A DNA stretch of 21,136 nt from an uncultured Prevotella sp. (GCA_947072805.1 CAMTJK010000022.1:1-21136); one strand, 5' to 3'. Numbered from the stretch's first letter, positions 8,163 to 16,620 are shown. The notes: generated from the sequence alone by a model not told the origin. Program-made: numbers and translations.

Positions 8163-8229
8163 TGCACATTTTATTTGGAAATGTGCAGGGAATAATATAT
8201 CTTTGCACAATCTTTTGAAATTTGTGCAA
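8163..8229. repeat. Paired inverted repeats of TGCAC/GTGCA over the acyl-CoA ligase promoter
   Basis: Two inverted repeats lie side by side. The first has 9-bp perfect arms TGCACATTT (8163-8171) and AAATGTGCA (8179-8187), with a 7-base centre that contains most of the -33 box. The second has 8-bp arms TTGCACAA (8203-8210, overlapping the -7 box) and TTGTGCAA (8222-8229, touching the ATG). The first lacks a T-tract, so it is a poor terminator for the upstream permease. Placement over promoter elements suggests an operator for a dimeric repressor (inference). Confidence 0.55.
8174..8205 (+). promoter_or_regulatory. Bacteroidetes-type promoter for the acyl-CoA ligase pair
   Basis: TTTG (8174-8177) and TATCTTTG (8198-8205) are separated by 20 bases, an excellent fit to the -33/-7 consensus of Bacteroidetes primary sigma factors. 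Transcription should start near 8212, leaving a leader of about 17 bases before the ATG at 8229. It is the best-formed promoter in the window. Confidence 0.7.
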
Positions 8230-9899
8230 TGAAAGCTAACAATAGTTTCAATTATTACATTGAAAAAAGTATAAAGGACAACTGGCAACTTGATGCCCTC
8301 ACCGATTATTTAGGAGCGACGTTGCAATATCACGATGTTGCAAGAAAAATAGAGAAACTTCATATACTGTTTGAAAATAGTGGTGTCCTTCCTGGTGACA
8401 AAATAGCTATTTGCGGAAGAAACAGTGCGCATTGGGCTGTTGCTTTTTTTGCAACACTTACCTATGGGGCGGTAGCCGTACCTATACAACATGAATTCAA
8501 TGCCGAACAGATTCATAATATTGTAAATCACAGCGAATCCAAATTATTATTTGTTGGCGATGTAGTGGCCAAAGTCATAAATCCAAGCGAGATGATGGCG
8601 TTAGAAGGCATCATAAATATACCCGATTACTCGCTTATGATTTCCCGCTCCGAGAAACTTGATTACGCAAGAGAACACCTAAACGAGTTGTTCGGCAAGA
8701 AATACCCGAAGGCTTTTAGAGCAGAGCACGTTCATTATCATATTGATCAGGAGGAAGAACTCGCCTTGATTAATTACACAAGCGGCACTACTGGCTTTTC
8801 TAAAGGTGTAATGTTGCCTTACAGAGCACTGTGGGGTAACCTTGACTTTTGTTTAAACGCCATAGGAAAACACGTCAAATCCGGTAGCAACACTCTAAGC
8901 ATTCTTCCGATGGCACATATGTACGGAATGGCTGTAGAGTTTATTTTCTCATTCTGTCATGGTTGCCATCTTTATTTTCTAACACGCCTTCCTTCCCCAG
9001 CTGTCATCGCCCAGGCCTTTGCAGACATAAAACCAGCTATAGTAATTTCTGTTCCACTTATCGTAGAAAAGATAATCAGAAAGAAAGTATTCCCACTCAT
9101 ACAAAACAACAGAATGAAACTGTTGTTGAATATGCCCGTAATAAATAAAAAAGTAAAACAGCGCATCTGTGAACAGGTTTGCAAAGCTTTTGGAGGCAAT
9201 GCATATGAAGTGATTGTTGGAGGTGCCCCCCTCAATCAAGAAGTTGAAAGTTTCCTCAAAAGCATAGATTTCCCCATCACTATGGGATATGGCGCGACAG
9301 AATGTGCCCCACTTATCACATTCAGTGACTATTCCGATTTCATTCTTGGAAGTTGCGGTACACCGGTTAGTCACATGCAAGTAAAAATCAAAAGTCAAGA
9401 CCCTGAAAACATTCCTGGAGAGATCATTACTAAAGGAATGAACGTTATGTTAGGATATTACAAGAACATTGAAGCAACGAATGAAGTTCTTGATTCTGAC
9501 GGTTGGTATCATACAGGTGATTTGGGAACAATGAGTTCTGATGGCCATGTGTTTATAAGAGGAAGAATTAAAAATATGCTATTGGGAGCCAACGGACAGA
9601 ACATATATCCAGAAGAAATAGAAGACAAGCTCAACTCCATGGCAATGATTAGCGAAAGTCTGATAATTCAAAACGGCGATAAACTTGTAGCACTGGTCTA
9701 TCCTGATTTGGAAGAAGCAAAGGCAATGGGCTTTACAACTGAAGATCTTGAACAAATAATGGAAAGGAATAGGCTGGAAATAAACGAAACACTACCAGTT
9801 TATTGCAGATTATCATCAATAAAACTACACAAAGAAGAATTTGCAAAAACTCCGAAGAAGAGTATAAAAAGATACCTATATAAAGATCTTAAATTCTAA
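8229..9899 (+). CDS. AMP-forming acyl-CoA synthetase (fatty acid--CoA ligase-like), copy 1
   Basis: This ANL-superfamily enzyme of 556 residues activates a carboxylic acid to an acyl-adenylate and then, in most relatives, an acyl-CoA. The ATP/phosphate loop YTSGTTGFSKG is at 183-193, GYGATE at 353-358, WYHTGD at 426-431, and the hinge region GRIKNMLLGANGQNIYPEEIE at 445-465. These match long-chain acyl-CoA synthetase-like proteins common in Bacteroidetes. The C-terminal A10 motif reads TPKKSIKR (541-548); a serine (545) occupies the column where relatives carry the catalytic lysine (GK or MK). No signal peptide is visible, so it is cytosolic. It has its own promoter and is followed 4 bases later by a close paralogue. 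The acid substrate (fatty acid, bile acid or other) cannot be told from sequence. Confidence 0.9.
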   Translation: MKANNSFNYYIEKSIKDNWQLDALTDYLGATLQYHDVARKIEKLHILFENSGVLPGDKIAICGRNSAHWAVAFFATLTYGAVAVPIQHEFNAEQIHNIVNHSESKLLFVGDVVAKVINPSEMMALEGIINIPDYSLMISRSEKLDYAREHLNELFGKKYPKAFRAEHVHYHIDQEEELALINYTSGTTGFSKGVMLPYRALWGNLDFCLNAIGKHVKSGSNTLSILPMAHMYGMAVEFIFSFCHGCHLYFLTRLPSPAVIAQAFADIKPAIVISVPLIVEKIIRKKVFPLIQNNRMKLLLNMPVINKKVKQRICEQVCKAFGGNAYEVIVGGAPLNQEVESFLKSIDFPITMGYGATECAPLITFSDYSDFILGSCGTPVSHMQVKIKSQDPENIPGEIITKGMNVMLGYYKNIEATNEVLDSDGWYHTGDLGTMSSDGHVFIRGRIKNMLLGANGQNIYPEEIEDKLNSMAMISESLIIQNGDKLVALVYPDLEEAKAMGFTTEDLEQIMERNRLEINETLPVYCRLSSIKLHKEEFAKTPKKSIKRYLYKDLKF

Positions 9900-9903
9900 A
9901 TAT

Positions 9904-11565
9904 ATGGAAACAATACCCAGTTTCAATGAAATAATAGAAACAAGCATTACCGAACACTGGAATCTTGACGCTCTTACAGATTATAAAGGCGCCACGCTAC
10001 AATACCATGATGTAGCAAGAAAAATAGAAAAGCTACATATATTATTTGAGAACAGTGGAGTAACAGAAGGAGACAAGATTGCATTGTGCGGACGTAATAG
10101 TGCAAATTGGGCTGTTGCATTCCTGGCAACACTTACCTACGGAGCTGTCGCGGTTCCCATACTCCATGAGTTTACTGCCGAACAAATTCACAACATCGTG
10201 AATCATAGTGGTGCAAAACTATTGTTTGTCGGTGATGTCGTTGCAACAATAATAGATGCAACAAAAATGCCAGACTTAGAAGGAATTATCAATATTCCGG
10301 ACTATTCATTAGCCGTATCTCGTACAGATAGACTTACATACGCACGCGAGCATCTCAACGAAATGTTCGGCAAGAAATATCCCAAATATTTCAGAAAAGA
10401 GCATGTACATTATTATAAAGAAAAAGATTGTAACGAGCTCGCTCTTATTAATTACACAAGCGGTACAACTGGATTCTCGAAAGGAGTAATGCTACCATAT
10501 CGCTCATTATGGAGCAATTACGACTTTGCTGTCAGTGTATTAGGTAAGGTTATCAAATCGGAAGACCGCATCATCAGCATTCTGCCAATGGCACATATGT
10601 ATGGAATGGCATTCGAATTTTTATTTGAATTCTTATATGGCTGCCATATATACTATCTGACTAGAATACCATCACCGGCAATCATAGCACAAGCGTTCTC
10701 TGAAATCAAGCCGTCAATCATCATTGCTGTGCCTTTGGTTATTGAGAAAATAATCCGCAAGCGTGTGTTTCCGAAAATACAGAACAACCGTATGCGACTT
10801 TTACTGAACATGCCTGTAATCAACAGAAAAGTAGAACAAAAAATCTGCGAGCAAGTGATAAATGCTTTCGGTGGCAATTTCTACGAAATCATAGTCGGCG
10901 GAGCTGCCTTCAACCAAGAAATCGAATCATTCCTAAAACGAATAGACTTTCCATATACTGTAGGATATGGTGCTACAGAATGCGCGCCAATAATATGCTA
11001 TTCAGATTACAAAACTTTCAAACCTGGGAGCTGTGGACGTCCTGTTATTCACATGGAAGTAAGAATAGATAGCAATAATCCAGAAACCATTCCAGGTGAA
11101 ATACTTGCGCGCGGTCTCAACGTAATGCTTGGTTACTACAAGAACGAAGAAGCGACATCACTTGCTCTTGACAAAGACGGATGGTATCATACAGGTGATC
11201 TTGGCACGATGGACAAAGAAGGAAACGTATTCATAAAAGGGCGCTCAAAAAACATGCTTCTAGGCTCCAATGGACAAAACATCTATCCAGAAGAAATTGA
11301 GGACAAAATCAATTCAATGACAATGATTATTGAAAGTATTGTTGTTCAGCGAGGTGAAAAGCTCGTTGCTCTTGTATACCCTGATTTTGAAGAAGCAAAG
11401 AATATGGGATTTAACGATGGTGATTTGAAGAATATAATGGAGCAAAACAGGAAAGAAATCAACGAAATTTTACCTGCCTATGAGAAGATATCAGAAATAG
11501 AAATATATCAACAAGAGTTTGAAAAGACTCCCAAAAAAAGTATAAAGCGTTATTTATACAAATAA
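9904..11565 (+). CDS. AMP-forming acyl-CoA synthetase (fatty acid--CoA ligase-like), copy 2
   Basis: This is a tandem paralogue of the preceding gene, with about 81 of the first 100 residues identical and near-colinear alignment thereafter. It has 553 residues. The P-loop YTSGTTGFSKG is at 184-194, GYGATE at 354-359, WYHTGD at 427-432, and the same A10 motif TPKKSIKR at 542-549 with serine in the usual lysine column. Differences cluster in the N-terminal tip, around residues 205-255 (acid-pocket side) and after residue 360, which could alter substrate range. The start lies 4 bases after the stop of copy 1, so the two are translated from one transcript. It ends 9 bases from the stop of the convergent TetR gene, with no good terminator between them. 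Confidence 0.9.
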   Translation: METIPSFNEIIETSITEHWNLDALTDYKGATLQYHDVARKIEKLHILFENSGVTEGDKIALCGRNSANWAVAFLATLTYGAVAVPILHEFTAEQIHNIVNHSGAKLLFVGDVVATIIDATKMPDLEGIINIPDYSLAVSRTDRLTYAREHLNEMFGKKYPKYFRKEHVHYYKEKDCNELALINYTSGTTGFSKGVMLPYRSLWSNYDFAVSVLGKVIKSEDRIISILPMAHMYGMAFEFLFEFLYGCHIYYLTRIPSPAIIAQAFSEIKPSIIIAVPLVIEKIIRKRVFPKIQNNRMRLLLNMPVINRKVEQKICEQVINAFGGNFYEIIVGGAAFNQEIESFLKRIDFPYTVGYGATECAPIICYSDYKTFKPGSCGRPVIHMEVRIDSNNPETIPGEILARGLNVMLGYYKNEEATSLALDKDGWYHTGDLGTMDKEGNVFIKGRSKNMLLGSNGQNIYPEEIEDKINSMTMIIESIVVQRGEKLVALVYPDFEEAKNMGFNDGDLKNIMEQNRKEINEILPAYEKISEIEIYQQEFEKTPKKSIKRYLYK

Positions 11566-11574
11566 ATATCGTTC

Positions 11575-12201
11575 TTATTTACTGTTCAGATGGTGATCAA
11601 GAAGCACAGAGCCACGTTCAGTACAGAATCCTCTCAAAGAAACAAACAAGATATTCATAAACAGATCCTCTATTGTATATTTGCTATACAGTTGATTTGA
11701 CATAATATATTTTCCTAATGCTTCAAACATATGAGCAATCAGTTCGTAATTTATGTCATCGCGAAAGTACCCTTCATCTACTCCTCTTCTGAGAAAATCA
11801 AGGAATAAAGAGCGGGTACTTTTGTTCTCCTCCTCAAAGTACTTCACAATTTTAGGATACCGTTCCATATCCGAATAAAACAATGGATTTGTTAATCTGA
11901 ATGCCTCAACCTGCTCTCTGTATGCAAAAAGAATTACCTCTATAACATTACTATTGTTATGAGCCACCTGTCTCACCCTTTCACGTCTTATGGAATGGTA
12001 TTTCTTTACTCCCTCAAACAATAGCCCTTCTTTATCTTTATATATTTCGTAAAGCGTTCTTTTCGAAATAGACAACCGCGTAGCTATGTCATCCATCTTT
12101 ACCGCTTTTATTCCCTTTTCTGCAAATAAAATCATGGACGTATCAAGAATTCTATCTTTCAAAGATTGCCTGTAGAATGAAATATTCTTTATTTCTTGCA
12201 T
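11575..12201 (-). CDS. TetR/AcrR-family transcriptional regulator
   Basis: The protein has 208 residues, normal for the family. The N-terminal DNA-binding domain spans about residues 14-60, with the helix-turn-helix at roughly 37-56 (MDDIATRLSISKRTLYEIYK), a classic TetR pattern. The C-terminal two thirds is helical and would form the ligand-binding and dimer domain; its ligand is unknown. It is convergent with the acyl-CoA ligases and divergent from maeB. TetR repressors of fatty-acid genes (FadR type) bind acyl-CoA, so control of the neighbouring ligases is plausible, but this is inference. Its own upstream region lacks the TGCAC repeats found at the ligase promoter, which weakens the case for autoregulation by the same site. 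Confidence 0.92.
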   Translation of the reverse strand: MQEIKNISFYRQSLKDRILDTSMILFAEKGIKAVKMDDIATRLSISKRTLYEIYKDKEGLLFEGVKKYHSIRRERVRQVAHNNSNVIEVILFAYREQVEAFRLTNPLFYSDMERYPKIVKYFEEENKSTRSLFLDFLRRGVDEGYFRDDINYELIAHMFEALGKYIMSNQLYSKYTIEDLFMNILFVSLRGFCTERGSVLLDHHLNSK

Positions 12202-12220
12202 ATCTAATCAGTTTCTGTTG

Positions 12221-12279
12221 CAAAGTTACTAAAATTCTAAAAAAAAATACCATAATCGATTTGTTTTTGCTAACTTTGC
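12221..12279. promoter_or_regulatory. Divergent promoter region of the TetR gene and maeB
   Basis: TAACTTTG occurs on both strands: at 12228-12221 (minus, 20 bases before the TetR start) and at 12271-12278 (plus, 78 bases before maeB). Both fit TAnnTTTG. With one flanking base they form a 9-bp inverted repeat (GCAAAGTTA and TAACTTTGC) 42 bases apart. Clear -33 boxes are not seen for either. Confidence 0.5.
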
Positions 12280-12356
12280 GTTTCTAAATTTAATAGGTAA
12301 ATAGACAAACATAAGAACCGTTACAACTGGAAATAACAATAACAAATAATACAAAT

Positions 12357-14657
12357 ATGGTAAAAATATCAAAAGAAGCCGCACTTGAATATCACGAGAA
12401 CGGAAAACCAGGAAAGATAGAAGTAAAACCAACAAAGCCCTATCGTACACAAACTGATTTAAGTCTAGCTTATTCCCCCGGAGTTGCATATCCATGCCTT
12501 GAGATACAACAGAGTCCTAACGATGCTTATAAATACACTGATAAAGGTAATCTCGTTGCCGTAATAAGCAATGGAACAGCTGTGCTTGGACTTGGTGATA
12601 TAGGAGCACTTAGTGGCAAGCCTGTAATGGAAGGAAAAGGATTACTATTCAAAATTTACGGAGGTATTGATGTCTTTGATATTGAAGTAGACGAAAAAGA
12701 CCCCGAAAAATTCTGTGAGGCGGTTGAAAAGATAGCACCTACATTCGGAGGAATCAACCTTGAAGACATCAAAGCGCCCGAATGTTTCTACATAGAGGAA
12801 AGACTGAAAAAAAGCCTTGATATTCCTGTCATGCACGATGATCAGCATGGTACAGCCATCATTTCTGCAGCCGGACTGAAAAACGCCCTGGAAGTTAACG
12901 GAAAAGATATCAAGAATGTTAGGATTGTCGTAAATGGTGCAGGCGCTGCTGCTATCTCCTGCACAAAGCTCTATATGGCATTGGGAGCTAGAAAAGAGAA
13001 TATTGTAATGCTTGATTCCAAAGGGGTTATTACGAGTGACCGACCGAATCTTACAGAACAAAAGAAGTTTTTTGCTACCGACAGACGAGATATACACACA
13101 TTGGAAGAAGCCATAAAAGATGCCGATGTATTTGTTGGATTATCCAAAGGTAACATACTTACACAAGACATGATACGTTCGATGGCCAAACAACCGATAG
13201 TTTTTGCCCTCGCCAATCCGGTTCCAGAAATAAGTTACGAAGATGCCATGGCAAGCAGGCCAGACGTACTTATGTCTACAGGTCGTTCTGATTATCCCAA
13301 TCAGATAAACAACGTAATCGGATTCCCTTACATATTCCGTGGAGCACTTGATGTTCACGCAACTGCCATAAACGAAGAAATGAAAATGGCAGCAGTTCTT
13401 GCCATTGCCGATTTGGCTAAGCAACCGGTACCCGACGTTGTAAATGATGTATATCACGTAAATAATCTAACATTCGGACCTGATTATTTTATTCCCAAGC
13501 CTGTTGATCCTCGTCTTATCACTGAAGTAAGCGCTGCCGTAGCAAAAGCAGCCATAGAAAGTGGAGTTGCAAGAAAAAAAATAACCGATTGGGTATCATA
13601 CAAAAATCATCTGCGAGAATTACTCGGACAAGAGACGAAACTTACACAAAAACTATACGATACAGCACGGAATCATCCACAACGTGTTGTGTTCGCAGAA
13701 GGCATTCACCCGACCATGCTTAAAGCTGCCGTACAAGCTAAGGCTGAAGGTATATGCCAACCTATACTTTTAGGTAATGATGAGCGTATTGAGAAGCTTG
13801 CCAGGGAACTCGAACTATCACTTGATGGTATAGAGATAATAAACCTACGTCATGACAGAGAAGCCGAACGTCGCGAAAAATATGCACGAATCCTTACTGA
13901 AAAACGTCAGCGTGATGGATACACATTCCAAGAGGCAAACGACAAGATGTTCGAGCGTAACTACTTTGGTATGATGATGGTGGAAACAGGTGAGGCTGAT
14001 GCTTTTATCACTGGTCTATACACAAAATACTCAAATACAATAAAGGTAGCAAAAGAGGTTATCGGCATACGTCCGGAATACAATCATTTCGGAACAATGC
14101 ACATTATCAATTCCCCTAAAGGTACCCTGTTCCTTGCAGACACACTCATAAACAACAACCCCAACACCGAAGAACTTGTTGATTTGGCGAAATTGAGTGC
14201 CATGACTGTTTGTTTCTTCAACGAGAAGCCCTCAATAGCGATGATTAGTCATTCAAATTTCGGTTCTGATACATCTGAAGGGTCACGCAAAGTGCGTAAT
14301 GCAGTGGCTGCACTCCAAGCTGAAGAGCCGGAGTTACTAATTGACGGCGAAATGCAAATAGGATTTGCTTTAAACAAAGAACTACGCGACGAACTCTATC
14401 CATTTAACAAACTAAAAGGAAAGGATGTGAATACGCTAATTTTCCCCAACCTTACCAGTGCACGTTCAAGTTACAAGATGTTGCAAGCTCTTGATAGTGA
14501 TGTAGAAATAATCGGTCCGATACAGATGGGTCTGAACAAGGCTATCCACTTTACAGATTTCGGTTCTACCGTCCGCGATGTGGTAAACATTACAGCAATT
14601 GCTGTTATCGATGCTTACGTAGACAAGTTAAAGAAGCGCTGTTCTTGTAACAACTAA
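12357..14657 (+). CDS. maeB: NADP-dependent malic enzyme with C-terminal phosphotransacetylase-like domain
   Basis: MaeB oxidatively decarboxylates malate to pyruvate, producing NADPH and CO2, in the cytosol. The 766 residues fall into two parts. The malic-enzyme part (1 to about 420) has SLAYSPGVA with Tyr39, the catalytic lysine Lys94 in MEGKG, metal ligands Glu136/Asp137 and Asp161/Asp162 in HDDQHGTA, and the dinucleotide loop GAGAAAI at 194-200. The second part (about 429-760) resembles phosphate acetyltransferase; in MaeB enzymes it is taken as regulatory (acetyl-CoA sensing) rather than catalytic. Length matches the large MaeB class. It stands alone between a divergent TetR gene and a strong terminator, so it is probably monocistronic. 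Confidence 0.95.
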   Translation: MVKISKEAALEYHENGKPGKIEVKPTKPYRTQTDLSLAYSPGVAYPCLEIQQSPNDAYKYTDKGNLVAVISNGTAVLGLGDIGALSGKPVMEGKGLLFKIYGGIDVFDIEVDEKDPEKFCEAVEKIAPTFGGINLEDIKAPECFYIEERLKKSLDIPVMHDDQHGTAIISAAGLKNALEVNGKDIKNVRIVVNGAGAAAISCTKLYMALGARKENIVMLDSKGVITSDRPNLTEQKKFFATDRRDIHTLEEAIKDADVFVGLSKGNILTQDMIRSMAKQPIVFALANPVPEISYEDAMASRPDVLMSTGRSDYPNQINNVIGFPYIFRGALDVHATAINEEMKMAAVLAIADLAKQPVPDVVNDVYHVNNLTFGPDYFIPKPVDPRLITEVSAAVAKAAIESGVARKKITDWVSYKNHLRELLGQETKLTQKLYDTARNHPQRVVFAEGIHPTMLKAAVQAKAEGICQPILLGNDERIEKLARELELSLDGIEIINLRHDREAERREKYARILTEKRQRDGYTFQEANDKMFERNYFGMMMVETGEADAFITGLYTKYSNTIKVAKEVIGIRPEYNHFGTMHIINSPKGTLFLADTLINNNPNTEELVDLAKLSAMTVCFFNEKPSIAMISHSNFGSDTSEGSRKVRNAVAALQAEEPELLIDGEMQIGFALNKELRDELYPFNKLKGKDVNTLIFPNLTSARSSYKMLQALDSDVEIIGPIQMGLNKAIHFTDFGSTVRDVVNITAIAVIDAYVDKLKKRCSCNN

Positions 14658-14689
14658 AGCAAGACTGAACTGTTTTTAAATTAATAAAT

Positions 14690-14748
14690 AAGTGGAATAT
14701 GACGTCCAAACAGAAAAGAATGTAAGACGGCGTCATTTTCCACTTTTT
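14690..14748. terminator. Long terminator hairpin after maeB
   Basis: AAGTGGAA plus ATGACG (14690-14704) pairs with CGTCAT plus TTCCACTT (14731-14745), with one T-T mismatch, and a G-U and C-G pair extend the inner end. The stem is followed on the plus strand by TTTTT (14744-14748), partly shared with the arm. It ends the maeB transcript. On the minus strand it lies about 100 bases after the stop of the metallo-hydrolase gene and is followed by TTATTTATT, so it could serve both sides. The apical loop is about 22 bases, larger than usual. Confidence 0.75.
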
Positions 14749-14845
14749 AGTTTAACACAGCTTGAATCGCTAGGCGTTTTCTTCATCATTGAAATTCGCA
14801 GAGCCAAGATTATCACCCATATAGTTCCTATCAAAGAACCTAACA

Positions 14846-15610
14846 TTAATCTATATCTACAATCTGTCCATCGTATGCAAGTTCAAATCCTTCAGGAAGC
14901 ACAATATTAACTTCCTCATGCAGTCCTATATAGTGTGATAAATGGATTATAAAAGTTCTTTTAGCCCCCGTTCTCTTAGAAAAAGCAATAGCTTCATCTA
15001 CAAGTTGGTGAGAATGATGGGGGTTCTCAAAACGTAAGGCATTCACAATAAGCGTGTCGATACCTTTTAGATAGTCCAATTCCTTATCATCAATGGTCTT
15101 CATATCTGTAATATAAGCAAATCTTCCCATTCGATATCCAAGTATTGGCAAATCACCATGCATAACAATAAAAGGTTGAATCGTAATATCACCGACATCA
15201 AACAGCACATGAGGACTGATAGTTTCCAACTGTATATCAGGAACGCCTGGATATTTTTCTTTGTAAAAACAATATGGAAGTGTGCGAAGCATACTTTCTG
15301 ATGCTGTACAGTCTGCATAGACCTTAATCCTGCCCAACTTGCAATATGGACGCAGATCATCTATGCCTCCTATATGATCATAATGTGCATGAGTAACTAA
15401 CAATCCATCTATGCGTCTAAACTCCTTATCCATCATTTGCTGTCGAAAATCCGGACCACAATCTATGAGTATACGTGTAGAAAGAGTCTCCACGAGCAAC
15501 GAACAACGTGTGCGTTTATCCTTGCTGTCACTGCTTTTACACACACTGCATCTGCACCCCAACATAGGTACTCCACAACTTGTACCAGTGCCTAAGAAAG
15601 TAATTCTCAT
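14846..15610 (-). CDS. PhnP-like metallo-beta-lactamase-fold hydrolase
   Basis: The protein has 254 residues. The metal-binding motif THAHYDHIGGIDDLRPY has His74, His76, Asp78 and His79; further ligands appear to be His151, Asp169 and His223. Cysteines 19, 21 and 24 (GCRCSVC) reproduce the CxCxxC zinc site of PhnP, a phosphodiesterase acting on cyclic ribose phosphates and simple phosphodiesters. No phn genes are nearby, so the physiological substrate is probably another phosphodiester and is unknown. No signal peptide is seen. Its ATG overlaps the murB TGA in an ATGA arrangement, indicating translational coupling as the last gene of the lipoprotein-murB operon. Confidence 0.9.
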   Translation of the reverse strand: MRITFLGTGTSCGVPMLGCRCSVCKSSDSKDKRTRCSLLVETLSTRILIDCGPDFRQQMMDKEFRRIDGLLVTHAHYDHIGGIDDLRPYCKLGRIKVYADCTASESMLRTLPYCFYKEKYPGVPDIQLETISPHVLFDVGDITIQPFIVMHGDLPILGYRMGRFAYITDMKTIDDKELDYLKGIDTLIVNALRFENPHHSHQLVDEAIAFSKRTGAKRTFIIHLSHYIGLHEEVNIVLPEGFELAYDGQIVDID

Positions 15611-16620
15611 TTGATATTCACTTCGGGATTTATCTCAACACCGAACTTTTTCACTACATCCTCTCTGATCTTTTCACACAAAGCCAGTATCTCTTTACCT
15701 GTTGCTCCACCTTTGTTTACCAAGACCAGTGCCTGCCTGGAATGCACCCCTGCCCTCCCCACGGTACGACCTTTCCATCCGCATTGTTCGATAAGCCAAC
15801 CTGCCGGAATCTTAACATGCTGTTCGTCTACCTTGTAATGCGGCATTGCCGGATATTGTGAGGATATCCGTTCAAATACACAATTATCCACAACAGGATT
15901 CATGAAGAAGCTACCACCATTACCTTCCACCTTCGGATCCGGTAATTTGTTATTTCTAATATCAATAATCACATTACGCAGATCTGTTGCTGTAGGATTT
16001 GATATCCCCAAACGGGCTAACTCCGACTTTATATTTCCATATTCAATATTTGGTGTGAAAGTTGTGGATAGGCGGTAAGTAACATATGTTATCATATAAC
16101 GGTCACGCCATTCGCCCTTAAACCTGCTATATCTGTATGAATAATCACAGTCGGAATTTGTGAAAGTTACAATTTCACCACTATCTAAATCTACTGCCTC
16201 TATCTTAGTTACCAAATCCTTTACCTCCACGCCATAAGCTCCGATATTCTGAACAGCACTCGCTCCTACCTCACCAGGAATCAGAGAAAGATTTTCCATT
16301 CCGTACCATCCATGGGCAACTGCCATGCTGACAATATCGTCCCAAACTTCTCCGCTGCCAACCCGCAGAAGAATTTTTTCCCCATTGGAGATAATTTCTG
16401 TTCCGCGTATGGCGGAATGCAACACTGTGCCATCAAAATCCTTTGTAAGTAACAGATTACTTCCTCCTCCAAGAATGAGCAAGGGCTTGTCTGCTTCCGT
16501 AAGAACAGAGACCAGCGTTCTAAGTTCATCAACGGTTGAAAACTCTATAAATCTTCTGCAATACGCCTTTATGCCAAAAGTGTTTAATGGCAAAAGGTCG
16601 TGGTTTTGTAAATCTATCAT
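15607..16620 (-). CDS. murB: UDP-N-acetylenolpyruvoylglucosamine reductase
   Basis: MurB reduces UDP-GlcNAc-enolpyruvate to UDP-MurNAc with NADPH through FAD, the second committed step of cytosolic peptidoglycan precursor synthesis. With the start at 16620 (MIDLQNHDLL) the protein has 337 residues. The FAD-binding pattern GGGSN is at 51-55 and SLIPGEVGASAVQNIGAYG at 112-130. Active-site residues fit Arg163 (YRYSRFK), Ser237 (GNGGSFFMNP) and Glu333 (NPEVNIK), equivalent to E. coli Arg159, Ser229 and Glu325. The YRYSRFK loop and C-terminus are of type I (E. coli-like) MurB. This start sits 2 bases after the lipoprotein stop; a start at 16650 would overlap that gene. Confidence 0.97.
   Translation of the reverse strand: MIDLQNHDLLPLNTFGIKAYCRRFIEFSTVDELRTLVSVLTEADKPLLILGGGSNLLLTKDFDGTVLHSAIRGTEIISNGEKILLRVGSGEVWDDIVSMAVAHGWYGMENLSLIPGEVGASAVQNIGAYGVEVKDLVTKIEAVDLDSGEIVTFTNSDCDYSYRYSRFKGEWRDRYMITYVTYRLSTTFTPNIEYGNIKSELARLGISNPTATDLRNVIIDIRNNKLPDPKVEGNGGSFFMNPVVDNCVFERISSQYPAMPHYKVDEQHVKIPAGWLIEQCGWKGRTVGRAGVHSRQALVLVNKGGATGKEILALCEKIREDVVKKFGVEINPEVNIK

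Noticed and set aside
8979..9398. Open frame of 139 codons antisense to the first acyl-CoA ligase
   Set aside because: Fully contained in a well-supported gene, with no promoter or homology signal.
11558..11580. AAATAA and TTATTT arms at the junction of the second ligase and the TetR gene, as a bidirectional terminator
   Set aside because: The arms are only AT pairs and very short; such a pairing is expected by chance in this composition.
12645..13457. Overlapping antisense open frames within maeB
   Set aside because: They are shadows of the maeB coding frame and have no coherent domain.
13645..14657. Phosphotransacetylase domain fused to malic enzyme as a novel fusion
   Set aside because: This is the standard architecture of the large MaeB class.
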